A DNA stretch of 64,000 nt, taken from the NCBI GenBank assembly GCA_023614405.1, contig CM042694.1:111970685-112034684 (forward strand), read 5' to 3'. Below are positions 1-10,823 of the stretch, piece by piece. The position numbers were made by a program, and so were the translations under genes. Source of the stretch: Avena insularis. Taxonomy: Eukaryota; Streptophyta; Magnoliopsida; Poales; Poaceae. The notes beneath the pieces were generated by a model, which was not told where the DNA came from, made no database searches, and saw only the letters and a program-made list of their open reading frames with translations. The number at the start of each line of letters is the position of its first letter. Position 1 is the first letter of the stretch.

Positions 1-125
1 GTGGCTCTTGTTAATAGGTTAGTCCAAGAAATCATATGAAAAGTACTCCAAAGTTGGAACAAAACACAAGAAAGTGGATAAAACCAAGCATGGAACATCA
101 AAAATTATAGATACATTTCCAATGT
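1..125 (-). repeat. S1 3' LTR start joined to internal sequence by deletion
   Basis: Bases 1-119 match the end of the S-family LTR (compare 22962-23079). At 120-125 (CAATGT) the sequence jumps directly to internal sequence that in S2 lies about 1.16 kb further on (24237-24242). Both parental positions carry CAATGT, so the junction is a microhomology deletion that removed the LTR terminus, the polypurine tract and about 1.1 kb of the internal region. Confidence 0.8.
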
Positions 126-1748
126 TGAAAGCGTTCCCCATGAAACATGGTTCTGCTAACTTCAACTTATAAAGCGCAAGCATATATGAAACAAAGAAGG
201 ACCCAATGGTTCAAGTTTATTAGAGGCAATAAAGTAAAGTGTGCCATCAAGTTCGTGAGAGCTTTAATCACTAGTTTTCTCATAACAAGTGAAAGGTAGA
301 CAAAAGCAAGAATATACTTGGAATAGCATAAGCTAGTAGGTAGGTATGGTGGACACTTTGGAATAACTTGGTTTGGGGAGTTGGAGGCATGAGTGGAACT
401 CATACTTTGTGGTGGAGGCTAGCAAAAGACTGGGAGCGACAAACTAAGAGAGCAATAATGGCCATAATCATGCAGAGCGACAAAACATCATTGATCAAAG
501 CATAAAGTGATACTAAAAGTTGAAAACTAAAGGATCATAAAGGCTATGGTGACTTGTGAAAGTCATAACATAGTGTAAGCATGCGCCGAGTCAACCCAAA
601 TAAAGCATCAAAGGAGAATACCACTATACTATGCTTTAATATGCTAAAACAACGCATGATTCTTCCAAGGCACATTAAGCAATCTTAATTGTTTATAACA
701 AGTCATGCTACAGCAAAGAATACTAAGCATAAAGCCAAAACAATATCAAGCATGGCATGACAAAGCGCAGGCCACAGTAAAAAACGAGCTCTTTTTACCA
801 CATAAGTATGAACTTTCCTACTCTTTTCCAAACCAAACCAAACTATTTGCAAACCAATGTATGAAAGAGGGGGTCCAACCAACTTATTCAGAAAAGTAAG
901 CAAACCAAGCAAACTAAAAACCAAAACGAAAAGGAAAAAGAAGACGCTCCAAGAAAAACACAACTGTGCATGAAACAATAAAAATGAAGCGTTTGGAAGA
1001 AACCTGAAATTTTTATTGATGAAGAAGGGGATGCCTTGGGCATCCCCAAGCTTTGACGCTTGAACTTCTTGGATATTTCTTGGAGTGACACACGTGGCAT
1101 CCCCAAGCTTGAGCTTTAGTCCAACCTTTATCTCATTACTCATTCCTTCCATAGACCTGAAAATTTTCCTTCATACAAAACTTCACACAATCTCATTAGC
1201 AACATTAGTGCACTTAAGATAAATAAGTCTCACGGTTAAGGGTTCAGTTCTAACATCAAATAAACTTCCATTAGAACACTAGCTACTATAGCACTTCCCT
1301 CAAAAAGCTCAATTCCCCAAAAAACTCAAACAGGAACCAACAAGAAGCAAATACAGAAAATGGCAGAAATCTGTCAAAACAGACCAGCAGGTAAAGCCGA
1401 TTTTTTTCGAAGACCTTCTGTTGCTCAAATCAAAACGTGTTGAAATAACTAAAGTTAGATAACAACCTGGGGCAGAAGCACAAAACATTACAGCTCAATC
1501 CGACATACAGAACTCTCTCAGGAATGTTTACGGTGAAGCACAGAAATCTGTTTCGGGACAGCAACTTTCCCAATCATAACTTCACTCTCATTAGAGGTTA
1601 CTCTTGGCACAAAAAGCAAATAAAAAGGATAAGGAGAGGTTATTACAGAGGTAATAACTTCCAATACTCATCTAAAACTCTTAGGTTATCTCCCAATAAG
1701 TACTTTTCTTTAACGCCTTTAAGTTAGGCATAAGAAGCAAAGAAAGAA

Positions 1749-2608
1749 TCAAGTGTTCTCAAATGAAGAAGCATTAAAACCAACTTTCTTGCCCTTACCT
1801 CTCTTATTTTTATTCTTATCTTTTGGGAAAATGTGATTGTTTGGTGGAGAAGAAAGGTGCATGGTCCCCTTTCCCACATCTATTATTGCTCCAAGGAGTT
1901 CTAATAGGGACCTTCCAAGTGTAATTTGTCCTTTTCCTGCACATTCAATAACAAGATAATCAATAGAAATCATTTTCCCAAGGATCTTTGTAAACACTCC
2001 TTCAGCTATTCCAAGAGGTAATATGGTAGTATTATTAGTAAGAGATATTTCTTTTCCTCCTTCTGTAAGCCCCCAAAGATTCAAAGATTCATAAATATCC
2101 TTGGGCATAAGGCAAAATTCAGACATGATATCACAGCAGGCTTGAAAAGTTTCAGTGTTTATCTCAATCTTTACTATAGGGAGCCACTTTGATGGTTCGG
2201 AATTTATTACCACATAATTGTGATGCTCCTAAGCGTATTATAGCACCCTTCTAATCTAGTAGTGCTAGCCTCAAGAGTATCCAACCTAGCAAATATTTTT
2301 GCGAAGGAAATATCAGTTTGGCTAGGCATGTTGTAAGTGAGGATCAATTTCTTTATAGAATTAATAGCATCATCCTCATTACATTGGAGGAAATATCCTC
2401 CACCAATAGCATCTAGGGCATATATATAGCAAAGAGCAATCCCAAGGTAAAAACTGCTAAGGAACAAGCTTTGAGTCATTTTAGGATCAGTTTTTTCATG
2501 AAGATCAGAGATTCTAGACCAAGCTTCCTTAAAACTTTCCTTAATTCCTTGTTTAAAAGTGAAAATCATTTCCTCGGGTGACATAGTGACAGGAGCAAGG
2601 CTAGACAT
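1749..2608 (-). pseudogene. Gag / retropepsin-like protein of S1, frameshifted
   Basis: Two overlapping minus-strand frames (2608-2207 and 2213-1749) together read as one Gypsy gag-protease-like polypeptide. The first part holds the helical gag region (KESFKEAWSRI, then LLxSFYxG-like text). The second part resembles plant Gypsy retropepsin: LMPKDIYESLNL, PLGIAEGVFTK, ITLGRSLLELLGAIIDVGKG. The spot where active proteases have D-[ST]-G reads CCDIMSEFCLMPK, so the glycine is missing and catalysis is unlikely. The frame shift lies near 2207-2215. It ends in a Lys/Arg-rich tail and NASSFENT, shared with S2. This family has no pol, so the product would at best be structural. Confidence 0.75.
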
Positions 2609-2785
2609 AATGAGATAGGAACTAATTTTTTATGTTTTTGAAATAAGAAAGCAAACAAGTAAAACTATTTTTTTGTGTTTTTTAAAGAACAAAACAAGCA
2701 AACAAAGCAAAAAGAAACTAAGCAAAACAAAAACAACAAGGTAAAGAGATTGGTTATGACGGACTCCCCTTGTGAAGATGTCCTT

Positions 2786-2806
2786 GACTCCCCGGCAACG
2801 GCGCCA
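2786..2806 (-). other. Primer-binding site of S1 (tRNA-Asp type)
   Basis: On the minus strand, 10 nt inside the 5' LTR, the sequence reads TGGCGCCGTTGCCGGGGAG, matching the 3' end of plant tRNA-Asp, the usual primer for this type of Gypsy element. It fixes the element orientation as minus. Confidence 0.85.
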
Positions 2807-2816
2807 GAAAAATGCT

Positions 2817-4418
2817 TGATGGCTCAATGCACGGCGCCCAGAAAATTGTTGATGGCTCGTGGTTGATGTAGAGCTCATTGGGAACCCCAAGAGGAAGGTA
2901 TGATGAGCACAGCAGCAAGTTTCCCTCAGTTATAAACCAAGGTTTAATCGAACCAGTAGAAGCAAGGAAACACCCCAAAGGTGTTACTAGCTGAGCTTTG
3001 GCAGGGCGCACTACCGGTGCTAGTAGCAACGTGGAGACCTGCACAACACAACCACAGAACTTTGTCCCCAACTTGCGATGAGGTTGTCAATCTCACCGTG
3101 TTTTGCGGAAAACAAAGGATTAAACGTATCGAATGGAAAGAAGTAGAAGTTTGCAGAAAGTAAACACAAAGAAGAAACAGTTTATAGATTGTATGTAAAA
3201 GACAAGGACCGGGATCCATAGTTCACTAGAGGTGGCTCTCCTTAGATAGATAACATGCTGGGTGAACAAATTACAGCGGGGCAATTGACAAACACCGGGA
3301 AAGCAATACATGCATATACTAATCATCTTGACTCCTTTGAGACTTGATTGGGCAATACAACATAATACATAGACCGCCATCCAACTGCATCTATGACTAA
3401 TAATCCACCTTCAGGTTATCATCCGAACCCCCTCCAAAGATTAAGTTGCAAGCAACAGATTATTGCTTTACTTAACTGCGTGTAAGGTAAACAATACAAT
3501 TGTTCTATGAACAAAGGATCGTTGTTTTCTCCCTAGTAGCAACAGGACATCTAGTACCTTAGAGATTACATCACTTCCCTAGATTACGGAGGCATGAACC
3601 CACTATCGAGCATAAATACTAACTCTTGGAGTTGCTAGCATCTACTTGGCCAAGATAGCTACTAACAACGGAAAGCATGCAAGATCACAAATAACAAAGA
3701 CATGATAGAATCAATAATCAATCTGAAATAGCATCTCAATATCCATCGGATCCCCACAAACACAACATGTATGGATTACAAATAGATGATCTTGATCATG
3801 AGCAGACTCACAAGATCTAAACATGAAAGCACAAAGGAGGAGAAACCAGCCATCTAGCTACTACATGGATCCGTAGTCCAAGGATGAACTACTCACATCA
3901 CACGGAGGCTTGCATGGTGATGAAGAAGGCCTCCGAGGTGAATTCCCTCTCGGCAGGTCTGGGAAGAGCTTCAGATCCCTCGATCTAGGGATGGAGATGC
4001 TGACTCTGAGACTCTTCGTGGATTTTTGATCGGATACTTAGGGTTTTCGTCCGAGGGCAACTTATAGGCGGAAGGAGAGGCCGAGGGGTGCTGGGTCGGC
4101 GGACCACACCTGGCGCGGGCTTGGCCGTGCGGCCAGGTGGTGTGGCTGACCCCAGCCCTCTCGTCTCGTATTTTGGCACTTGATCCCTTAGGAAAATAGG
4201 CACTTTGGCTTTTGTCCCATCCAATTCGAGAATATTCATTTTCGACTTTCTTGGAACCAAAAACAGCGAAAAGCAGGCAGGCAGCCTTTGTGGCTCTTGT
4301 TAATAGGTTAGTCCAAGAAATCATATGAAAAGTACTCCAAAGTTGGAACAAAACACAAGAAAGTGGATATAACCAAGCATGGAACATCAAAAATTATAGA
4401 TACATTTGCAATGTATCA
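2817..4418 (-). repeat. S1 5' LTR (1602 bp)
   Basis: On the minus strand it starts TGATACATTGCAAATG at 4418 and ends GAGCCATCA at 2817, so it has TG...CA ends. It aligns over most of its length with the S2 LTRs at 21518-23089 and 36358-37673. The outer flank is CTTAC (4419-4423); the matching target duplication is outside the window. Open frames inside it are LTR sequence and are not called as genes. Confidence 0.88.
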
Positions 4419-5830
4419 CTTACCATTAGTTGGACCGGTACCAACTTACCATTTTTGTCCGGTTCCACAGGGCTACGCTATTGTCGGGGTGGATGAAGTT
4501 ATGGACGGATTCGCGCAGCTCAAGCTTGACTACCCTGTAGGTGAAGGGGATGTGACTGAGCTGGGAGAAGCAAAAAACATGACCATTCTATGGCGAAAGG
4601 AACACATTGTGCTTTCAAATCGGACGCCAAGGCCATCCACTCCTCAGAGCACAACTCCATCTTCGTCGCAGCCTCACCCGTCTCCAGCGCATCGGCCGTC
4701 TTTGTCGTCGCCGCGATAGGCGCCGTCTCCGCCACCGCGTCGGTACCGTCTCCAACCTGATCGTCTTCATTTCGTCGATAAATCTCCAAGCGGCCGTCTT
4801 CGCTGCGGTATCAGCCGTCTCAGCCCCTCCCAAAAGTACAAAAGCGTCAGGGCCAAAAGCGAAAGAGTAACCGATCACCAAAGCGTCTACCGGAGCCCCT
4901 CCCAAAAGTACCAAAGGTTCCTCCCAAGAGAGCTTACGACTATACTAAAGAGGAGAATGAGGTGATCGCAAAGGCCCAAATGCAATAGTGGTTTGATAGC
5001 CTCAAGCGGCCGAAAGAGCCACGGTTCCCCAACACTAAAGAAGAAAAATCCAAAGTGCAAAAAATATTGAAGACCCTTCATCAACCTGAGCCAAGGCTGT
5101 CATCGGGCTATGACCGCTCTATTGTGAAGTCACATCAGTCAATGGTCCGGTCGAAGATCACTAGTGCAAGCGGGAATTCAGTTCCCCAGCTCGGTTTACA
5201 GAAAAACAAGGAATTCCCCCGCTCAAAGTGATTTCCGATACCAGGGTGGAGTTAAGCAAAGGTGCGGACGAGCAGTTTGATCCAGAGTTTGTTGCACTGA
5301 ATGGAGAAGCGACCGCTGCTCAAGGTATGACTATTGCTTAGTACGTAGCCCAGTTAGAGTTCCCCGTGGCTGAGGAAAAATACAAATACGAGTACGGGAA
5401 ACCTCTCGTCAGACCTGAAGACATCAAGTATCTACCAACAAAAATGTGAATATTGCATAATTGGTACATTAAAGCCATAAAGGAAGGGGCAAACTGGATA
5501 GTGATCGGAGTTTAAAACGAGCATTACGGGTATGGAGATGCCCAGATACTGATTGAATTTCCTAAACAACACCAGTTTTTCAATCAAGACGCCCTCGACA
5601 AATCGATCCTCGGTGTCTACTGTCTGTAAGTATTATTTCTCTAATAATTAAGTCTCTAGTTAGCTCACCTCGTTTATATCGCATGTATAATCATACTCAC
5701 TATATTATGCAGACTGAAGATCTTTGAATGCAGAAGAGGACAAATCTATGACATTGGATTCATTGACCCATATTGGGTTGATGAACTTACTGTGAAAATT
5801 AGTCCCAAGGACACAGAGCATAAAATTCAG
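4419..5830 (+). pseudogene. CACTA (En/Spm) transposon ORF1 relic: DUF8039-like plus Ulp1-like segments
   Basis: Read forward, it begins inside a coding segment (GYAIVGVDEVMDGFAQLKLD, VTELGEAKNMTILWRKEHI) that resembles the DUF8039-type region of grass CACTA proteins. After a Pro/Ser-rich linker come decayed frames resembling the lead-in to the Ulp1-like protease half (YEYGKPLVRPEDIKYLPT, then HYGYGDAQILIEFPKQHQF). A GT donor after VYCL at about 5627 and a downstream exon (LKIFECRRGQIYDIGFIDPY) at 5712-5800 suggest a former intron. Many stops (for example near 4989, 5341 and 5448) make it dead. Its left side is cut off by S1. The CACTA assignment rests on protein resemblance only; no terminal repeat is visible here. 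Confidence 0.7.
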
Positions 5831-6372
5831 CGGCCCCAAGCTCGATCACACTTGCTTGAGACTCCGGCATTTCATCGATCACATCGCGGGCGGCGATTCG
5901 GGGACAAGCTGCGACGACAACCGGGGCAGAGGAAGAGGGCGTGGGCGTTGAGGACGCCGACGACGGCTTGGCTTGCGAGAAGGTGTCTAGGTCGATGCCG
6001 TTGTGGCCTTCCTCTTCTTCTTGTCATCCGTCACGCGTGAAAGCGCTTGCATCGCTGCGACCAGCTTCCGCGGCCGCGGGCCTATCAAAACTGGCGCAAG
6101 GGGTGGCTTGCCCGCCGTCGACGACTTGCTGGTGGCCTTGGTAGCCGCTCCTGTCGCCCGCAGTCTGCCGGTGTTTCCCAACCGCTGCCGTAGCATCGGA
6201 GGCGTCGTAGGGTTTAATTCGTCGGCGACGCGTCGGCAAAAAGCTCCGGCGAGCATGCGGGATCGAGGTCCGGTGCCATTCCGTCTGGGGGAGGGGAGAA
6301 CGGTGGCACCAGAGACGACTCCATTAGCGGCCTTTCTTTTATCCTCTAAGGTCTTATCGGCTTTCGGCTAGA
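5831..6372 (-). other. GC-rich decayed gene-like segment ending in a GAGCATCTCTAGCCG terminus
   Basis: The composition changes sharply from the CACTA relic to a GC-rich stretch. On the minus strand it starts near 6371 with AGAGCATCTCTAGCCG, a terminus style common on grass Harbinger-type or gene-carrying elements. A basic 89-residue frame follows (6256-5987) with LGNTGRLRATGAATKATSK and DDKKKRKATT. A related terminus appears at 50862. No family could be named, and no matching second terminus or TSD was found. Confidence 0.35.
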
Positions 6373-6734
6373 GATGCTCTGAGTTTCCAAATTATCCCCT
6401 ATGACTATAATGATTGTCTGATTCATATTGTGGAGGCCTTTGGTGCAAATTTATTTCCTAGTCTATCAATTATATTATGTGATAAGTCATCTATGGGTGA
6501 AAGAAATACACATCAGACCTAATAAATTAATCAATTGTTTTATAAGAAAATTGAACATTTATTTACTAATTAACCTCTAAAGTGATCCGACTCATGTATC
6601 TAAGGGAAAGTTAGATTGGGGGTTGGGGGGTCGCCCCGCCCGTACCCTCCTGGCTCCGTCCCTGCCTATCCCGGCGCAGCATTCTCTCCCAAATGTCAAA
6701 GGCGCTCCAACTAAAAGGATTGTGTTCGATCGTG
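6373..6734. other. AT-rich intergenic stretch, nothing recognised
   Basis: Mostly A/T-rich low-copy-looking sequence up to about 6620, followed by a GC-rich step. No convincing coding, terminal repeat or RNA gene was seen. Confidence 0.5.
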
Positions 6735-7450
6735 TGCCTGGTCGTCCATGCATGTGCATGCCTGTACCGTACGTCATCAGGAAAGCAAAACCCATAAGTG
6801 TAGCCGAACGTCCGATGGAGCCGTCAGATGCCGGGGCGCGTGTGCGTGCATGAGCCACTTGGACAAAGACGTGTCACTCAGCCACTGGCCGTCGCCGCCT
6901 CGGCGGATCAGGGCGCCGTCGCGTACCGTTCACCTGGGTGGGTGACGTGTGCGTCGCTTGCTTGCTTGCTTGGTCCGTAGCTCCTGGATCGACCACGTCA
7001 ACGTGGTGCTGGCTCTGAGCCGGCGACTTTGTAGCCGAGCTGGACGCATGCATATACGGTCTGGTCTACGTGGACCAAGTCATCCCTGGATCCTGTTCAG
7101 CTAAGTAAGCTCCCGGTCCCCGTGAATGAACCATCAGAAATAATACAGAAAATGAGAGAGAGACACGTCACGTCGTTGTTGGGCTCGACACGTCTTTTAC
7201 CAGGACACTATATATGGGTCGATTCACCCTGCACGTCGCCGTCTGGAGGTGAATACTATATACGTTTTCTTCTTTTTTGAGAAACAGGTGAATATGTACG
7301 TGTACGGCCAGGATTTGGCAGCAGCGGGAGACGGTCGCCGTCGCGGGGTCACGGTTAACCGATGAGTGGCCGGGACACGTACGCGGAGAGGTCAAGGGCG
7401 AGTCCACCGGCCAAAGCAATTCGTCTACGCGCGCTCTGCACGCACCTTAC
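6735..7450 (+). repeat. Low-copy duplicated segment, copy D1
   Basis: It aligns by eye with 41905-42600 (D2) in the same order and orientation: the block with CGATGGAGCC and CAGATGCC, GACGTGTCACTCAGCCAC, GGATCGACCACGTCAACGTG, GAGCCGGCGACTTT and GACACGTACGC. Part also matches 10195-10400 (D3) and 43305-43560 (D4, sharing GACACGTCTTTTACCAGGAC). It includes a short (GCTT)n run near 6957. No coding frame is conserved between copies, so I read it as duplicated non-coding DNA. Confidence 0.65.
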
Positions 7451-7499
7451 TTGCTTTAAAACTGCTAGTACAAAAAAATAAAGTTGCGATGAAGAAATT

Positions 7500-7740
7500 C
7501 TAGTACGTATATTTTTTAAAAAAAACACAGTACAAACGCAGACGCTCACGGTACGTAATACACTCATCTCCTATAAACACACGCACGCACACCCTACCCT
7601 TATGAACATCTCCGATAGACTGACCCGCGGGTCTTGAGATTGACGATTGCTAAAGGAACTCGTGACTTTAACTGCGTGCGTGTGCACGTTGTTATAAATC
7701 TAAGCTCATCCTCACTAATTAACCTCGTCAAGTCGTGATA
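7500..7740 (-). mobile_element. Decayed retroposon fragment
   Basis: A T/A-rich run (7511-7528) borders text with repeated CACGCACGCACACC and CTCCGATAGACTGA, a style seen at the tails of grass LINE-like repeats in minus orientation. Ends are not definable and no target duplication was found, so this is a weak call. Confidence 0.3.
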
Positions 7741-8246
7741 TTATTTTTTTAGGCATGAGATGCTCGTTTGGAGCTAAGAGCTATAATTCGGCGTTGTTTA
7801 ATCTTTTTTGCAGCGCCCTACATCTGGATAGAGCGTCCGGCGCAGGCGCAAACCAGAGCTCTAATTTGCAGTGCGCGAGCCTTTACCAGGAGCTATAAAA
7901 TAGAGCGCCAAAAACATCTTTTTTCACATATGTGCATCAAAAGAAGATTAAAAAATAGACCGAAAACTCACTAAAATTAATTAGAAGAGGACTAAAAACA
8001 CACTAAAATCAAACAAGACCTCGCGCACGTGCCGCCGCTTGTGCCATGCCGAATTCGTATATTGAATTAATGCACTAGCCATTTGAACCAAAAATTCGAA
8101 CTGATGAAAAAGGCTAGACGGGTATTATATTCTTAACACGTAGGAACCAGCCAAGCCAGGATGCACGCACGCACCTCTCACCTCACGTAGGAACCAGCCA
8201 AGCCAGCCAAATTCGTAGGACATGACGTGTGGCACGACGTCCTAGG
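7741..8246. other. Intergenic stretch with a short tandem duplication
   Basis: No gene recognised. A motif CACGTAGGAACCAGCCAAGC occurs twice, at about 8136 and 8184 (48-bp spacing), separated by a CACG/CACC-rich segment. The rest is AT-rich with scattered GC-rich words. Confidence 0.45.
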
Positions 8247-9398
8247 CACTTTTATACATTTTCTAAATCTAACCTATTGATAAGATGCCGCAGTGTCAGT
8301 TGTCTGTTTTCTGTTGTTTTTGGTTTCAGAAAAGCTAGTAAAGAAATATTCTTAGAATTGGACGAAACAAAAGTCAAAGTTGCCTCTTCACCTATATAAA
8401 CCCCTCGAGACGAAAACCCTAAGGGGAGAATCAGAATTTCACGAAAAGTTCCGCAGTGGCGCCGCCACCGAAGAGGAGATTCGGGAGACAGAAGTCTCTG
8501 TTCTGCACCCTGCCGGGACGGAGAAGTGCCCCGGAGCCATCTCCATCGACTCCACCGCCATCTCCATCGCCATTGCTGACTCCCATGATAAGGAGGGAGT
8601 AGTTCTCTCTCGAGACTAAGGGCTCTACCGGTAGCTATGTGTTCATCTCGCTCTCTATGCATGATCTTATTGAGAACATTAGCTTTGTAATCTAGTTGAA
8701 TAAGTATATCTATTCTCCTACTCAAGTGCTTTAATTAATCTATGTTTATCCCCACATGTGTGAAGTTGACAGTGTGCACATCGTGTGGCACTTAGGCTAA
8801 GGTTACATAAATACTTATCATGAGTATAATTTGAGTTGGATGTCTCTATGAGATTATGGTGTTTGTTGGAACCACCTAGCGCTCAAGGTGACAGTGAGGG
8901 ATTATCTAGATGGTCAACACGAACTTTAAGGTGTGCTATTATAGCCCTATATCGTCCAACCGGAGAGTAGTTCAGGATAGCATAATGAAAAGAAGATATT
9001 TATATGAGAGTGCCCACTAGTGAAAGTATGATCCTTAGGCCTTATTTCTAAGCATTGGAACACCGTTTACAATCAGTTATATTAAATGTTTGCTTGCTGT
9101 CACTCTTATTTCAGATTGCAATTACCACTTATAATTATCCATATTACTTGTATTTCCCTATCTCTTCGCCGAACTAGTGCACCAATACACCTGATAACGT
9201 ATTGGATGTGTTAGGGACACAAAAGACTTCTTATATCTTGATTGCAGGGTTGCTTGAGAGGGATACCTTTGACCACTTCCTCCCTGAGTTTGATAAACCT
9301 TGCGTGATCCACTTAACGGAAACTTGCTGCTGTTCTACAAACCTCTGCACTTGGAGACCCAACACTGTCTACAGGAATAGAAGCGTGCGTAGACATCA
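8247..9398 (+). repeat. Truncated solo Gypsy LTR
   Basis: It has the sequence style of a Triticeae Gypsy LTR in forward orientation: CTAACCTATTGATAAGATGCC near the start, a TATA box (TATATAAA, 8393-8400), a 5'-leader-like GAAAACCCTAAGGGGAG, a long AT-rich R/U5-like part and a terminal GAATAGAAGCGTGCGTAGACATCA-like end at 9398. No PBS or internal domain follows, and the opening TGATAC is missing, so it is a 5'-truncated solo LTR. It is related in layout to the S-family LTR but is not the same family. Confidence 0.65.
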
Positions 9399-9992
9399 CT
9401 GCTCATCGCCGTCGTGGGGCTGGCGGTTATGGCCGGTGAGGCGGAGCGCGCTTTCGAGGAGGCCGTCCAGCTGCTACTGCCGGGCTCGCTCATCCTTGAG
9501 CTGCTTATGGAGGAGAGGTGTGTCGGCGAGGGGGCGGGCAAGGACGCGGAGCTGAGGTGCGCGAGCTAGAGAATGGTGGGGGAGGCCAACAACCTGGCGC
9601 TATGGACCGCCGTGCCCGACGGAGGGCCATGAGGGGCCGCCGGAGATGCACACGCGGGCGGAGCTCCGTGCGACCGGTGGGCGGCGGCAAGCATGATTCA
9701 GGCGGGCGACGGACGCCTGGCGACTGGCGGCGGGCTTGGCCTGGCCATCGAGATGCGCATGGCTGAATTTTCAGGGACGGTTGGGCTTCGCGCGTGAACT
9801 AGATTTTTCAGGGCGCTACTTCGAGCGTTAAATATACCGCGTTGGATAGCGCATTTTAGTATGTGTTGCAATTTTTTTGGGTAAACTCTATTCTACAAAC
9901 TCCGTTGGAGCACAGTTTTTTTCCTCTCACGCGGTAAGTTGGCAGTTTTTTTTAGCGCAGACACGTGTATACAGCTGCTGCCGGAGATGCTC
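9399..9992 (+). other. GC-rich gene-like fragment with short ORF
   Basis: Immediately after the LTR end the sequence becomes GC-rich. From ATG at 9429 a 46-residue frame reads MAGEAERAFEEAVQLLLPGS and ends at 9569. It looks compositionally like a captured exon but matches no family I recognise. The block ends near GGAGATGCTC (9983-9992), the reverse of the GAGCATCTCC style of terminus noted at 6371, so it may be a fragment of the same type of gene-carrying DNA element. Confidence 0.3.
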
Positions 9993-10194
9993 AGGCCCTC
10001 CGATGGAAAAGAAGAATACGAAAGGGCACAGCATGCAGCAGGTGCACAAATCCGCAACTGTTGCCGTCCGGTCCAGGCCTCTCTAGCGCTAATTCCGTCC
10101 AGCTTTCCTTCCGGGAGTATGAGCATGTCTATTTGGACACAGCATTTTCCTCCAAAATCGTACTAGTGCATCTGTGTCGTCATCCGCCGTAGCA

Positions 10195-10400
10195 GAGCAA
10201 AACCACCGTGCGTCACGTTGGACACATCCGAGCCGCCACTGTGGCGTGCGAGCATGGTCGGTTCATCCTCGACGGACGGACCACGTCAACCTGCTGCCCC
10301 GTAGACTTTCTCGCGCCGATCTACCTGGACGCACAAAGATACGGTCTATGTTTTTTTTTTTGAACGGGATACGGTCTATGTAGACCAGGTCATTTCATCT
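10195..10400 (+). repeat. Low-copy duplicated segment, copy D3 (partial)
   Basis: It shares GGACCACGTCAACCTGCTGC, GACTTTCTCGC, TACCTGGACGCA and GGTCTATGTAGACCAGGTCA-like text with D1 (about 6985-7085) and D2 (about 42110-42190). It is interrupted by the tail-only insertion at 10351-10367. Confidence 0.55.
10338..10380 (-). mobile_element. Tail-only retroposon insertion (17 bp) with 13-bp target duplication
   Basis: A perfect 13-bp direct repeat GATACGGTCTATG (10338-10350 and 10368-10380) flanks only 17 bp: eleven T and then GAACGG. On the minus strand this is CCGTTC followed by A11, the same tail as the retroposon ending at 41457 (CCGTTC plus A9). Direct repeats of this size next to a poly-A tail are the hallmark of target-primed reverse transcription, so this reads as an integration that copied only six nucleotides beyond the poly-A. 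Confidence 0.75.
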
Positions 10401-10823
10401 GCTCGATATGACTACTCAACTCCTCGATTCTCTACCATAGCTTTAAGAATCGGACCGATGAGTGAACCGGTGAAGCGAGTGGTTCACTGGTTAGTGGTAG
10501 AACCACTGGTTTGATGGTGATAAAAAACCGCTATTATTAATTAAAATTTAATTAAATTTAAGAAAAAAGACCATAAAAGGTACATATAGGGATATTTCAA
10601 TATATTTACAAAAGATGGTGAGCCCAACTGCTATTCAGCGTCATGCAGTGCTATTTCTACATAGAAAAAGGTTGTGAGTTCGATTCTTGTTATAACATAT
10701 ATTTTTTCACTAGTTTTTTCCTGTTTAGATCGGTGCCTCTTAAAAACTAGTGAAGTTGCCGATTCAAGTTTTTTCTGATTAGACCACTGAACCGGTCTGG
10801 TTTTAAAAACCTTATGAGAGACC
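10401..10823. other. AT-rich stretch, possible MITE, unassigned
   Basis: It contains GAATCGGACCGATGAGTGAACCGG near its left end and AACCGGTCTGGTTTTAAAAACC near its right end. The partial inverted similarity suggests a decayed MITE, but the ends do not match well enough to define it, and no target duplication was found. Confidence 0.3.

Larger units (their letters stand above)
1..4418 (-). mobile_element. Sabrina-like non-autonomous Gypsy LTR element S1, partial
   Basis: Read on the minus strand, this is an LTR element with its complete 5' LTR at 2817-4418, a primer-binding site at 2786-2806, a gag/protease-like reading frame at 1749-2608 and a long non-coding stretch to the left. The left edge (1-125) is the start of the 3' LTR; the rest of that LTR lies off the window. 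The same LTR, PBS and non-coding segment recur at 21518-37673 (S2), which defines the family. No reverse transcriptase or integrase is present, so movement would need enzymes from another element. The Sabrina-like label is inferred from the gag/protease style and the LTR start TGATACATTG. Confidence 0.85.

Noticed and set aside
4520..4914. Several minus-strand ORFs over the CACTA relic
   Set aside because: They are reverse-frame shadows of a Pro/Ser-rich linker in the plus-strand CACTA coding sequence.
8136..8207. Repeat pair CACGTAGGAACCAGCCAAGC as a possible array
   Set aside because: Only two copies with dissimilar spacer; a simple duplication, not an array of any regulated kind.
10440..10820. 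A MITE bounded by ACCGG-rich ends
   Set aside because: The inverted similarity is too weak and no target duplication could be found.
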